Below, one piece after another: positions 8,201 through 16,848 of a DNA stretch of 55,545 nucleotides. Location of the stretch: NCBI RefSeq assembly GCF_900128985.1, contig NZ_FQUC01000021.1, positions 1 through 55,545 of the forward strand, in the 5' to 3' direction. A model generated the notes under the pieces. The model did not search any database and was not told the origin of the DNA. It worked only from the letters and a program-made list of their open reading frames with translations. This stretch comes from Indolivaga macrotermitis (GTDB taxonomy: Bacteria; Bacteroidota; Bacteroidia; Bacteroidales; Dysgonomonadaceae). Each line of letters starts with the position of its first letter. Position 1 is the first letter of the stretch. The position numbers were made by a program, and so were the translations under genes.

Positions 8201-8251
8201 CGATACTTCAATGTCGATCAAGGGTGTAGTATTTGGATTATATAGTTGCAT
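5237..8251 (-). CDS. Tail tip / tail-associated structural protein
   Basis: A 1004-aa protein following the distal tail and fibre genes. The N-terminal 400 residues resemble baseplate-hub or tail-endopeptidase-type proteins (DIEVSDESYAYNSIM and a region of mixed strands). The middle has a helical segment (QQEVIRFAKRSWAQSMELLN). The last 350 residues are beta-rich and contain receptor-binding-like repeats (GIYAYNTNNNSRLSANG) and a C-terminal barrel-like module rich in hydroxyl residues. It is the likely host-recognition tip of the tail. The gene is 4 nt from the upstream fibre gene. I see no clear peptidase motif, so the enzymatic label is avoided. Confidence 0.65.
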   Translation of the reverse strand: MQLYNPNTTPLIDIEVSDESYAYNSIMNRDDLSLYFNLTQYIDMPIDMYCVFQNMMYYLVSENNFKKSGNRNYEYTLVLEAPVAYMKKTKFKFITLNKEPDGSIELNAPPKIKYSLRGTPSDFLDMIIDCMNYNDRNRGWTKGECIDGVEMTIDINDMFCYEFLGDVADRYKTEFNVEGKTVHLKKVERKDFPPIPLAYGEGNGILYGLERKIYKTPISRVWIESSDRNIDFASYGNDTLRLPKSRTIVYEGIEYVTDSTGSYIERAVPLRDVAVPPEETLDVTEIYPSHEGTITGVEEIDDSKGLWAFIDADNVIDYNQLAIAGETAAIIFQTGELAGSEKEFTFAYDHTTKRFRIQPISENGLVYPQGTIIPAVGDKYAVFHIKLPQEYIDEAEEKALNEVVAYLYENEQPQYTYSVTLDQKYAKENWGVIGDRLNIGYFIHLTDPHFLPEGADIRITATTRFVNKPRMPKIELSNSVTRTSFNTSVVNKVENNEQTVDRKQQEVIRFAKRSWAQSMELLNAMRDPSGSFVEQLLSSVSIHSMMALFGDETLQYQFVAADWLTVQTPAFAFDPETKKFLLPASNVKHMTLDIDTMQPNRQPDQYKYWSVTQYLTDVLTETDQGYYVYMKCSKSFDETDGLMIGTGEFFISSEGIGLYDIDGYYCLWVGYLSSEFEGDRSFRTVYGYTEILPGQMTVDNIYSSDGNSWWRLLDNQFKVPGLDWNVTEENTLTLANAVIRETLKVFGEALFAGWIIDNDKFSSIAQNTDGTPKILLDGTNGIFRVKKLWDSPELQGQETIEIDPGSYGIYAYNTNNNSRLSANGLNVSSRGSYVSSAVDGNTYLSSVSALGRGAINTGENYKGTIGVYGTASNVNASDVTPAYGGWFDKLRVNGLILKVKQISGTTDQNTELLTTDTYIFSDSTVQQTVTLPADAYIGLKLELKQWMSGSIRLQPPTGHKLYQNSTESTYIDIVEGETATVVCVDDRLVDDVKVKVWLLSKYKY

Positions 8252-8255
8252 GCAG

Positions 8256-10742
8256 TTACCAGTTTAATTGAAAGTCCCGTTTATCATTTGTAAAATCGTT
8301 CACCCCGATTTGCCATATAATCAGGTCGATTGTACTTAATGAACCTATTACCTCAGATTTAAATATACTAGGGTCGCCGCCCGTCATTGTATTGCCCGTA
8401 TCAATCCCGTCGAGATTAGTAGCACGTAAGGTCATACCTGAACCTCCGCTTATCGTAACAGTAGCCCCAAGAGCCACGCAAGCCCGACGTAAGAATTGCG
8501 CCCACGCAACACCGCCCCAGTCGTTATAAGTAGCTCCGACTGTGATCGAGTCCCCGACCAACTTAACACGCATACCCGTCATATCGCCGTATATGGAACG
8601 CAATTGCCCTGTTAGTAATTGCGTTAACAGGTTCGCCAAAGCTTGCGATCCGTCATCCATTCCCGGATGTAGCCCGTCCGAAGTCCAGTTCATCAGGTTG
8701 TTGACAGATGTTCCATCACTATTTACATTCTTTGCGAAATTTGTCAGCCCTGAAATAGCAGCCAAGTCTATGAATGGAATATTCCGATTCTTACATACTG
8801 CTCTCTGAGTCGCAATTAAAGCTTCTATTTCGGGGTAGTTTACAAAATGACCAACAAAGCAATGCAATGCCTTTTCTTTACTTGCATATACCTGATCTAA
8901 ACAGGTATTGAATGAACCGACAAACGAGTTTAACCCTCGCATATTTATATCATATTTAGCGATGGGCGTTTCACCGTCATAGATTTGATCCGATGATACT
9001 CGCAGATTTGGTAAAGTATATAGTGTATCGCTATCCGGAAATACACCGACATCTTTCAGATCGCCACCCTTAATTGATACTTCAAGTCCGGTTTCTTCTC
9101 CTGAATCGCTATCAGGATCTTGATATATCTTCCAGAATCTGTAATCACGCTTTTCCGGCAGGTCTTGATCGTAAGTTGTCTTGAACGAAGATACGTTCGC
9201 AATATTGAATCTTACGAACTTACATCCAAGGCCTCTGGGTATTAAACCTGTTTGCACCCGTGCGTAATATGAATTTGGAATATTGGTTTGCGTAAATACA
9301 ACAGCCGGAGGCGCCATAGGCACACCTAGTGTCTTATCACCCCAAGGTATTTCCTTTTTATTCTCATCATACATGATAAACGGTATCAACGTATTACCAT
9401 CTGTCATAGTGGTGTAGTTGGTAAAGCTGGGAATATAAAACAATCCGCCGTCACCGTCTACTTCAAAATAAAAGTCAAGGTAACCGAGATTATTGCCTCC
9501 CGTTGTTGGCGCTGCCGTGGGTAAACCTCCGGTCGCCTCTAAAATAACATTGGGAACAATAGGTAAATCACTGGATGTTGGATATTGAGGCCTTAAATCC
9601 GTTACAAATCTATTCTTCAGGGTAGTCGATGAACCACCACCGGATGAACTCGATATCCCTTTTATTTTTGTTACAGTGTCGCTGACTACATTTTCAAAAT
9701 CGAAACTCTGTAATTCATTGCCGGAAACATCAGTAAGAGCCGCCGCCGAACCTGTCGTACTACTGCCTGCATACTCGTACAGTTCAATCTCATTTCTTAT
9801 ATCGAAGCGGAACCAGTCCATTTTTGTCGTTAATATTGCTCCTGAATTGGTAAAGAAATTTGCATCCGAACAAAACACGGGTACAACTAACCACAACTCG
9901 ACATTTGGAGTAGTGAACTTAAACGGATTGCCCCATTCAGGATAAGCAACATACGACGGATATGCCGTTGTTCCCGTTACAGGTTCAGTTCCGGAAGCTG
10001 CCGAAGCAAACAGCAATACGGATGCCATGTGCCGTTGAGTCACGTTCTGATACGGGGCGGTATTGTCATACACCCACAAATTATTAGCAGGAGCAGGAGC
10101 ATCGGGTATCGATCGCTTCGTAAAGTCCATTGCTGCTGATTCCGGATCATAATCCACAATTGGCGGAAATAAGTCCTGATATCCGGTCTTTACGTTCCGA
10201 AGTTCATACGTTGTCGCCGGCTTTAACTTCATCATTAAAAATCGGTTCGTATTAGTCGATGTTGTTTTCTGAATGAATACGCCAACACCTGTAAGGGTCG
10301 AACCGATACCGTTGAAATACCAGGAATTATATCCGGAGAATAAATAGCCGTTTGCAGCCCCTGTTTCGGTTGCCCGGAAAGCAGTTGTCAGGTCGGTTGC
10401 TCCGCTCGATCCGTCGTTGCTATCGACGGCAGGTTTGAAGTAAGCGGCGGCTTGAGTCTCCGAATTTACTTTATCAGCTTTGGTCGCCAATTGCACAAGT
10501 GTTACTTCTCCGTCAGCTCCTTTTGACGGATTACCGGAATCAACCCCATCGATAAGCCAGTTACCATTCGCCCCGACAGTTACGACAGGCGAATGTCCGT
10601 CTGCTCCTTTGTTCCCTTGGAGTTGCTCAAGAGTAACTTTAACCGAATTATTATTTGCATCAACAGCAGGAACTAGTAGGCCAGGGGTGAGAGTCCCATC
10701 CGGAAAGTCCGATATCTTTATCGTTTTATATTTATCAGCCAT
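8256..10742 (-). CDS. Tail fibre with circularly permuted SGNH hydrolase domain
   Basis: An 828-aa protein. The N-terminus carries a short collagen-like GADG/GKGADG segment and a coiled linker, typical of phage fibres. The middle (about 100-580) is beta-rich. The C-terminal part contains the signatures of an SGNH/GDSL esterase in unusual order: block V (TSDGLHPG, catalytic Asp/His) at about residue 686, then block I (VKLVGDSITVG, nucleophile Ser) at about 730, then block III (GVND) at about 811, ending 10 residues later. Normal enzymes run I-III-V. It probably deacylates surface glycans during adsorption. The gene is 3 nt downstream of the distal tail gene. Confidence 0.75.
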   Translation of the reverse strand: MADKYKTIKISDFPDGTLTPGLLVPAVDANNNSVKVTLEQLQGNKGADGHSPVVTVGANGNWLIDGVDSGNPSKGADGEVTLVQLATKADKVNSETQAAAYFKPAVDSNDGSSGATDLTTAFRATETGAANGYLFSGYNSWYFNGIGSTLTGVGVFIQKTTSTNTNRFLMMKLKPATTYELRNVKTGYQDLFPPIVDYDPESAAMDFTKRSIPDAPAPANNLWVYDNTAPYQNVTQRHMASVLLFASAASGTEPVTGTTAYPSYVAYPEWGNPFKFTTPNVELWLVVPVFCSDANFFTNSGAILTTKMDWFRFDIRNEIELYEYAGSSTTGSAAALTDVSGNELQSFDFENVVSDTVTKIKGISSSSGGGSSTTLKNRFVTDLRPQYPTSSDLPIVPNVILEATGGLPTAAPTTGGNNLGYLDFYFEVDGDGGLFYIPSFTNYTTMTDGNTLIPFIMYDENKKEIPWGDKTLGVPMAPPAVVFTQTNIPNSYYARVQTGLIPRGLGCKFVRFNIANVSSFKTTYDQDLPEKRDYRFWKIYQDPDSDSGEETGLEVSIKGGDLKDVGVFPDSDTLYTLPNLRVSSDQIYDGETPIAKYDINMRGLNSFVGSFNTCLDQVYASKEKALHCFVGHFVNYPEIEALIATQRAVCKNRNIPFIDLAAISGLTNFAKNVNSDGTSVNNLMNWTSDGLHPGMDDGSQALANLLTQLLTGQLRSIYGDMTGMRVKLVGDSITVGATYNDWGGVAWAQFLRRACVALGATVTISGGSGMTLRATNLDGIDTGNTMTGGDPSIFKSEVIGSLSTIDLIIWQIGVNDFTNDKRDFQLNW

Positions 10743-10744
10743 TA

Positions 10745-11749
10745 TTATATTTCTATTAAAAAGTTATCATCTTCTGTTACAAACATCAGTTTATCCTCGG
10801 TACCCAGTACCTTAACCGTTGTCTTCGGTCTGGATTTGGTAAATACCAGAACCAAGTTGAACTGACATAAAATATAGGATGGGTGCATTTCTATCTTAAA
10901 ATTCGAAGAACTTTTATAGTGACATTCGAATGTATCATTCATATAGTCGACACCCAGTAACCTTTCATCCGGTGCAGTTAAAGCCGAAAAGAAAGCGGTA
11001 TAGTTATTCCAGAACATATCTATATTCTTTGTCAGAAAGCTGCATTCAAGAGTAACCTCTTTGCTCTTGAATACATTGAATGATGTATCATACTGAACAC
11101 TATCCTGAGAACCGATATTCACTTCCAGATTCGTTTTCAGATCAGGAATTTTATATATCTCAGCCCTGCCTTTATTGACGATTAAGCCATATTTAGAAAA
11201 TGAAATACCATCAAGCTGGTACTCTGACAAAGGCATATTCATACCATGCCCCATAGCTGAGGTAGAACTATTCGACATGTCGATGAGGTATTGACCGTCT
11301 TCAGTAATAAGCAGATCTCCGCTTTCCGTACCCAATACATAAGGGTATATCAATAATAAGTCTCTGGGAAAATCATCATAAAATTGCAAGGTGAACTCCT
11401 GAGCTTCACGCTCTACATTCCTGGCAGACTCTTTATTCAACCTTAATCGATATGAACGTCCAAGTGAAGTGAAAGACAGTGTCCGGTATCCGGGTTCCGT
11501 CAGGAATATGATAAAATCATCGATCTTCTCATTGTCACGGGTGACGCATGAGAAAGTTAAATCGACAGCCTCATTATTTAGTTTAATTTCTGAAAGGTCA
11601 ACATCAATGCCATCGCTTTCTGGCCAGTCATTATAATAGAGTTCTTTAATTGAAGGGAATGTAATAAGCCCTCCAAACCCGTCTCTGGATATTCCTATAC
11701 CGTATTTAGCGTATATATCTATTCCGTCTATGTACCAAAGTCCTGTCAT
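10745..11749 (-). CDS. Distal tail protein (Dit-like)
   Basis: A 334-aa protein made of two similar halves. Each begins with a GIxxYAKYG/GISFSKYG-type element and contains a central strand set ending VDLTFSC or VTLECSF. Each half ends with a TEDGQYLI or TEDDNFLIEI tail. It sits between tape measure and fibre genes, where Dit joins the tail tube to the tip complex. The call rests on synteny and on the two-domain layout. The gene starts 1 nt before the tape-measure stop. Confidence 0.65.
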   Translation of the reverse strand: MTGLWYIDGIDIYAKYGIGISRDGFGGLITFPSIKELYYNDWPESDGIDVDLSEIKLNNEAVDLTFSCVTRDNEKIDDFIIFLTEPGYRTLSFTSLGRSYRLRLNKESARNVEREAQEFTLQFYDDFPRDLLLIYPYVLGTESGDLLITEDGQYLIDMSNSSTSAMGHGMNMPLSEYQLDGISFSKYGLIVNKGRAEIYKIPDLKTNLEVNIGSQDSVQYDTSFNVFKSKEVTLECSFLTKNIDMFWNNYTAFFSALTAPDERLLGVDYMNDTFECHYKSSSNFKIEMHPSYILCQFNLVLVFTKSRPKTTVKVLGTEDKLMFVTEDDNFLIEI

Positions 11750-11750
11750 G

Positions 11751-14700
11751 TTATCTTAATGATATGCCGTTATCCCTGATCTCTCTTAATATAGAAGTTG
11801 TGGCAGCCGTATTAGCTGCTATCTGCCTTTGAAACTCCAGCTGGTCGTTAAAAACCTGTTTATAGCTATTGACAGCATCTTTCACGTCCGACAAGTGTCC
11901 GTTCTGAATTTTCAGATAATCCTGATTTTGTTTATTGATATTGCGGATATCATTAACCGATTGACGCAGGGCATAGAAATTGGCGTTAATCTCATTCGCT
12001 GAATCCTGAGTAATAGATGCCGCTACACCGGTTATTCCGTTTATGTCAGAGTTTTCTTTACTGACACCCATAGCATCCAAAGCTGAATCATACAGGCTTT
12101 GAGCTTTGTTATATGCTTCCTCATACATTTTTTGAAGCTCAGCCTTTTCACCGGATGTTAAGCCGAAAGTATCATCTGTGCTACCGGATTCGGCATATTC
12201 GGCAAACTTATCATACCAGTCTTGTAAGGCATTGGTCAGGTAACTGCTCTTTGTGAATTTGAGAGCAGCTGTTCTCATATGATCATTGAATGAATCCCCA
12301 ACATCGCTGAATATCGTATCGGCTGATTTTACCAGATCATCCAAACTATCTTTCAGACTATCGAATGTGATACCTGTTACAGCCTCTTTGACAGATTTTT
12401 GTATATCCTCTATCTTTTCGCTTCCGTCAATTATATTTTGAAGATATTCCTTAGTTTCATCATTTAGCTTCGCCCAAAGCGTAGGGGCTTCCTCCTTCAA
12501 CCTTTCTAACTGTTCGGCGGTCAGGTCAAATAAGCCTGTCATTCTTCCCGTAGTGACAGAACTATAAAGAGAATCGGATATATTGTTGTTTTTCTTCCAT
12601 GCCTCCAAATCTGCCCAGTCATCACTATCGATCCTTCCTTGCTGGCGAACACCCCACGACTTTCCTCCTTTGTTTTGAAAGGAGTTTAAAAAAGATTTAC
12701 CTAATTTCCTATAAGACTCAATGCTTTTTTCGACCAGGGATTCGGCTTCTTTACCAACCCTTACAGCTTCTTCTCCATAGGATATGGATAGGTATTCTTT
12801 CTTTTTATCGATAAGTTGGTCCCAAACCGCATTGAGCCTGTCGTATTGCTCTTTTAGTTTTATGTACTGTTTGTTATCGCCTCCTCCGAACATTCCGAAA
12901 ATTCCGGCTACGGTTTTACCCAGACCGGTTATTGTTTTCACCGATCCCGATATGATAGAGAATGGCTTGGTTAGGTCAATTGATTCAAGGCCTGACATCA
13001 TTTGCCCTACACCCTCGAGAGCCTTTTGGAATTGTTCGGGAACTTCCACCCCGAAATCGTTAAGCATGTCCAGTATATCGTTACCTGCATTGACAATTTC
13101 AGTACCTTTCCGTCCTGCGTCATTGATGGATTTGGACATTTTCTTCAGGGCAGCAACTCTGGCGTTTTCAGCATTGGCTAGGTCTTTTTTGTATTTGACA
13201 TAATTAACATCATTCTCTTCAAGTGAATTCAGATTTGCCTTTGCTTTTGCAACATCATCGATTGCTCTCTTGTAATCGGCATAGCCTTCTTTAAGTTCGG
13301 TTAGAGGCTGCTTATTTGCTAGTTTTTCGTCAATACCCTCTATCGCTTCACTTACAGCTTTTAAGTCTTGTATATTAATATTATCTCCGGCAGCCTGTAA
13401 GTATTCTCTTAGTTTATCGCGAAGGTCTTTCAGTGCATCAGTCGAAACTTTATCAAGGTCTCCAAAAACCTGTTCCCAATTGATCTTTTCTTTAAAATCA
13501 TCAAGGCTAAGAGCAGATGTTTCTTTCTTCTCAGCTTTATTTAGATTTTCAATCAATTGGAGATTTCCAGATTCCATAGCTTTAGCCCGGAGATCGATAT
13601 ATTTTAGAGCTATCTTATTTTGCTTTTCTTCAAATGTTCGATATTCTTCCAAAGCATCATCAAATACATCCTTACGTTGTAGTTTAGCTATATTATTAGA
13701 ATTGTTACTCCATGATGCATATGCCTGATCTTCTTTTTTATTGGTTTGTTCATCAATATACTTAGTCTCCAGTTCTTCAGGTAGAGCTTTTTTACCAAAC
13801 TTCTCGATGAAATCAGCCTGCTCTTTTAGTTTCTCGTCATTGAACTCTTTTATTTTTTGTAGTTCTTTCCGGTAATTGAGGTCATTCTGTTCAAACTGTT
13901 TTTCATAAGAATCTTTTTTCAGGTCGAGTAGAGCTTGCTCATTATCTAATTCAGCCTGGATAGCTTCATTGGTTAGCTTTTTACGAAGATCGGATTCTTC
14001 TTTTGAGATTTTTTGAGCTTTTTCGGCATCTTTTATATTCTTTTTATTTTCAGCATCTTCTTGCTTTGAAGTTTTACCCTTCAAAGTCTTAATTTCGTCT
14101 TGTTTAGCCTTTATCTTGCTATCTATATCTTCAAGTTGCTTTTTTAGTTGATCTTCACTTAACTTCGCATCATTCTGTTCTATTTTTTTTCTTTTATCTT
14201 GTAATATCTTCAGATCACTATTATATTGTTTTTCCCATTCGATGTAACTTTTTACAGGAAGCTTTCTTTTATTTAATTCAGCGGTTAAAGCGTCAGTTTG
14301 TTGCTTAATCTGGTCAGCATTAAAATCACCATCAAGAACTCCACCTTTGGTTGTTCCTAACTTTGCATCCTTATATTGCATCTCTGCTTGTAGCCTTTGA
14401 CGTGCAGCTAACTCAGCTTTTATCTGAGTATCGGTCATTTTATTAATGCCTGATATAAAAGAGTTTATTCGATCGTTCTGAACCTTCGATTCATGATCTT
14501 CTAAAATCTTATTGGCATAATCCATTTTATTTTTAGCATCAGCAAGAGCTATATCATATCCTTGCCATGCAGCATTAGTATTCTTGAGACTATTATAGTA
14601 TTTTGTAGCCTTATCTGCTTCAGCTTTCGCTTTATCATAATCAGATTTATTTGTTTTTACTTTTTCTCCAGAATCAATTTCAGCTATTTGTTTTTTTATA

Positions 14701-16031
14701 GATAGGATATCCGCCAATTTCAATGTCTCAATGTCGTACTTTGCAAATATCTGAGGGTATTTTTGCTTTAATTTCTCAAGTGCATCGGTACGTTCGAGAT
14801 CTGCTAAAGCTTGATTTGTTGATGAAGTAATTAATTTCTCAATCTCATTCCTATGTTCTTCTTCTTTTTGAGCAGCTTCTTCTTTTATTTTATTTAGGTC
14901 TGCTTGTGCTTTCTCTGCTCCCGTTGTGCTATCTCTTAAAGCCCACATAGTTGCTACTAAGCCAATAATAGCAACAGTGACAGCTACATAAGGATTAGCA
15001 AGCATAACTTTATTTAATATAGATAATGCCGCACTCCATTGTCTAGAAGCAACAGCTCCTAATTGTTGAGAAGTTGTTAATGTCGCATTTGCTAAAGCTG
15101 CTTGTAGTGCCATCTCAGCTTGCACTCTCATTATAACATTATTCAAAATTATTGCAGTTCTGTATGCTCCATAAGTAGCAACTAAAGCAAGTAATACTTT
15201 ACCCAGCTTCTCATAATTAGCTACGAGAAGATTAAGCCCATCCATAGATGAGTAGATAATACCTTCACTGCTTTTACCTATGGAATTGAATACAGCATCT
15301 ATATTGTCTTTTAGTTCCTCCCAACGTCCACCGATGGATTTAGATTGCTCAGCCATCAGGCCACCGTACATACCTCCGGCAGTTGTCATATTCTTGAAGG
15401 CTTGCTCAACTTCTGGAAATCCTACTTTTCCGGCAGAGACAAGTTCGTTAACTTTACCTTCAGCGACACCAAGTACTTTTGCAAGTTCTGCATAAATAGG
15501 AATTCCACGTCCGGCAAACTGGCGTATATCCATTAAATAGGCACGACCTTGCATTCTAAGAGTTCCATACAGATAAACAAGATCACCTATTTGCTGACCG
15601 GTGCCGGCTGCCACATCTCCGAGCATAGTCATTTCTTTAATGACATCTTCAGCTTTGGATCCGTAAGCGATCAGCTGTTTAGCTCCAGATGATGCAGATT
15701 CAAGGCCGAAAGGAGTATTTGCAGCAAATGTTTGAAGTTCCGACATCAGCTTTGTTGCTTTTTCGGTACTCTTCAACATGGTACCAAAAGCAATCTCTAA
15801 TTGTTGGAACTGATTGCGTACCTGAACAGTTTTACTAATAAGTTCTTTTACTCCGAATGAGATTCCAAACATGCCAGCTGCACGTGACATCTTGTTAAAC
15901 ATCAATTCAATTCTGTCACCTTCAGAGATAACATTATTTGAAAAGGTGTTAACCGCGCGTCCTGATCTATTGAGAGCATTAAGAAACTCCCGATCATTTG
16001 CTGTTATGTTAAAGCCTAAACCTGTATTCAT
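11751..16031 (-). CDS. Tail tape measure protein
   Basis: A 1426-aa protein. Residues about 60-230 contain the tape-measure domain (FQQLEIAFGTMLKSTEKA, TPFGLESASSGAKQLIAYG, MDIRQFAGRGIPIYAEL). Hydrophobic segments follow at about 280-360, then a very long lysine- and glutamate-rich coiled-coil region and a further hydrophobic segment near 1040. It sets tail length. At about 0.15 nm per residue the tail would be near 210 nm, which indicates a long-tailed siphovirus. It follows the chaperone pair, as usual. Confidence 0.92.
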   Translation of the reverse strand: MNTGLGFNITANDREFLNALNRSGRAVNTFSNNVISEGDRIELMFNKMSRAAGMFGISFGVKELISKTVQVRNQFQQLEIAFGTMLKSTEKATKLMSELQTFAANTPFGLESASSGAKQLIAYGSKAEDVIKEMTMLGDVAAGTGQQIGDLVYLYGTLRMQGRAYLMDIRQFAGRGIPIYAELAKVLGVAEGKVNELVSAGKVGFPEVEQAFKNMTTAGGMYGGLMAEQSKSIGGRWEELKDNIDAVFNSIGKSSEGIIYSSMDGLNLLVANYEKLGKVLLALVATYGAYRTAIILNNVIMRVQAEMALQAALANATLTTSQQLGAVASRQWSAALSILNKVMLANPYVAVTVAIIGLVATMWALRDSTTGAEKAQADLNKIKEEAAQKEEEHRNEIEKLITSSTNQALADLERTDALEKLKQKYPQIFAKYDIETLKLADILSIKKQIAEIDSGEKVKTNKSDYDKAKAEADKATKYYNSLKNTNAAWQGYDIALADAKNKMDYANKILEDHESKVQNDRINSFISGINKMTDTQIKAELAARQRLQAEMQYKDAKLGTTKGGVLDGDFNADQIKQQTDALTAELNKRKLPVKSYIEWEKQYNSDLKILQDKRKKIEQNDAKLSEDQLKKQLEDIDSKIKAKQDEIKTLKGKTSKQEDAENKKNIKDAEKAQKISKEESDLRKKLTNEAIQAELDNEQALLDLKKDSYEKQFEQNDLNYRKELQKIKEFNDEKLKEQADFIEKFGKKALPEELETKYIDEQTNKKEDQAYASWSNNSNNIAKLQRKDVFDDALEEYRTFEEKQNKIALKYIDLRAKAMESGNLQLIENLNKAEKKETSALSLDDFKEKINWEQVFGDLDKVSTDALKDLRDKLREYLQAAGDNINIQDLKAVSEAIEGIDEKLANKQPLTELKEGYADYKRAIDDVAKAKANLNSLEENDVNYVKYKKDLANAENARVAALKKMSKSINDAGRKGTEIVNAGNDILDMLNDFGVEVPEQFQKALEGVGQMMSGLESIDLTKPFSIISGSVKTITGLGKTVAGIFGMFGGGDNKQYIKLKEQYDRLNAVWDQLIDKKKEYLSISYGEEAVRVGKEAESLVEKSIESYRKLGKSFLNSFQNKGGKSWGVRQQGRIDSDDWADLEAWKKNNNISDSLYSSVTTGRMTGLFDLTAEQLERLKEEAPTLWAKLNDETKEYLQNIIDGSEKIEDIQKSVKEAVTGITFDSLKDSLDDLVKSADTIFSDVGDSFNDHMRTAALKFTKSSYLTNALQDWYDKFAEYAESGSTDDTFGLTSGEKAELQKMYEEAYNKAQSLYDSALDAMGVSKENSDINGITGVAASITQDSANEINANFYALRQSVNDIRNINKQNQDYLKIQNGHLSDVKDAVNSYKQVFNDQLEFQRQIAANTAATTSILREIRDNGISLR

Positions 16032-16034
16032 TCG

Positions 16035-16316
16035 CTAAAAATTAAACTGCTCAAAGTGAGTGTATTTTTGCTTTTGTCCTGTATTTTTTCTCGGTGTCTG
16101 ACCTTTAGTATCATTTGAACTACTTCTGTATGGAGGTATTACATTTAAGAGTTGTACCATATTCGCATAGCTTAGTTCATTCCTGATCTGGTCCCGTGTA
16201 TATCCGGGGTATGTTTTCATGAAAACCGATTCGATCATCCAAGGGCTGTCTGATCTGTCTCTTTCGTCGGTTTTATCTGATTGATTCCTTTCAGGATAGT
16301 GATACAATCCTGATAA
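16035..16316 (-). CDS. Frameshift extension of tail assembly chaperone (GT-type)
   Basis: This frame has no convincing start of its own. Its 5' end runs back to a run of nine T residues (minus strand) inside the upstream chaperone gene. A -1 slip there joins 134 codons of the upstream gene to 93 residues here, giving a product of about 227 aa. The extension is polar and basic (QTPRKNTGQKQK). This is the lambda G/GT arrangement, in which the longer product recruits tape measure and tube protein. The stop lies 4 nt from the tape-measure start. Confidence 0.75.
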   Translation of the reverse strand, partial: LSGLYHYPERNQSDKTDERDRSDSPWMIESVFMKTYPGYTRDQIRNELSYANMVQLLNVIPPYRSSSNDTKGQTPRKNTGQKQKYTHFEQFNF

Positions 16317-16717
16317 AAAAAAACATGAGAATTAAGGAATAGCTGTCCTGTAACATTATGAATCTCTTTGATTGAAGCTTCTCTATAAGCTAATTCAAAT
16401 ACTTTCTTTCTAGCTCGGTTATTAAGAATGCTTTTTATCCATTTGGGAAACTTAAGCTTAGACTTATATACTGCTGATATAGAAATGATCTCAGCCAGTG
16501 TTTTAGAATATTTCAATTCTTTTATCACAGGAGGTAATGCAATATGATCAGGTGTCCCTTGTGGATAAATCTCAGGTATTGGAAGATCAGAAGTTAAGGC
16601 ACTTATTTGTTGCATATCAGAAAGTGTGGCAGGACGCAGATATACTGTTTCACCTCCTAACTGTATAGAGAATTCCCTTTGTTCAAGGACTTCAATAACT
16701 TTCTTTTCTTCAGTCAT
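16235..16717 (-). CDS. Tail assembly chaperone (G-type)
   Basis: A 160-aa protein from ATG 16717, preferred to an upstream TTG. It starts MTEEKKVIEVLEQREF and has LRPATLSDMQQISAL, typical of Bacteroidales phage tail chaperones. It lies between the tail tube gene and the tape measure, separated from the tube by a tRNA. The last 24 codons overlap the -1 frame extension. Its role is to keep the tape measure soluble during tail assembly. Confidence 0.75.
   Translation of the reverse strand: MTEEKKVIEVLEQREFSIQLGGETVYLRPATLSDMQQISALTSDLPIPEIYPQGTPDHIALPPVIKELKYSKTLAEIISISAVYKSKLKFPKWIKSILNNRARKKVFELAYREASIKEIHNVTGQLFLNSHVFFYQDCITILKGINQIKPTKETDQTALG
16315..16324 (-). other. Programmed -1 frameshift site (GTTTTTTTTT)
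   Basis: On the minus strand G is followed by nine T residues. The zero frame reads GTT TTT TTT TAT and the -1 frame reads TTA TCA after the slip, a form of X XXY YYZ with all T. Both frames are open on the needed sides: zero frame to 16235, -1 frame to 16035. Confidence 0.7.
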
Positions 16718-16738
16718 AATCAATAAATTTGAATTAGT

Positions 16739-16807
16739 GGCGGGAAAAGGATTCGAACCTCTATCTTCAGGTAATGAGCCTGAAATGCTACCATTACAAC
16801 ATCCCGC
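16739..16807 (-). tRNA. tRNA-Met (CAU)
   Basis: Minus strand GCGGGAT pairs with TTCCCGC (six pairs plus a T-T mismatch). The anticodon arm TTCAGG-CTCATTA-CCTGAA gives anticodon CAU, and the T arm contains GGTTCGAAT. The D arm is short (GTAATGGTAGCAT). CCA is not encoded. It lies within the late operon, between tail tube and chaperone genes. Whether it is elongator Met or an Ile isoacceptor (modified CAU) cannot be told. Confidence 0.85.
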
Positions 16808-16848
16808 GATATTTTAAAAGGCATCGTATTTTGACGCCTTTTATGGTT

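Noticed and set aside
8530-8810. Plus-strand open frames inside tail genes
   Set aside because: These and many similar frames are shadows of the leftward virion genes, with no coupling, leader or recognisable domain.
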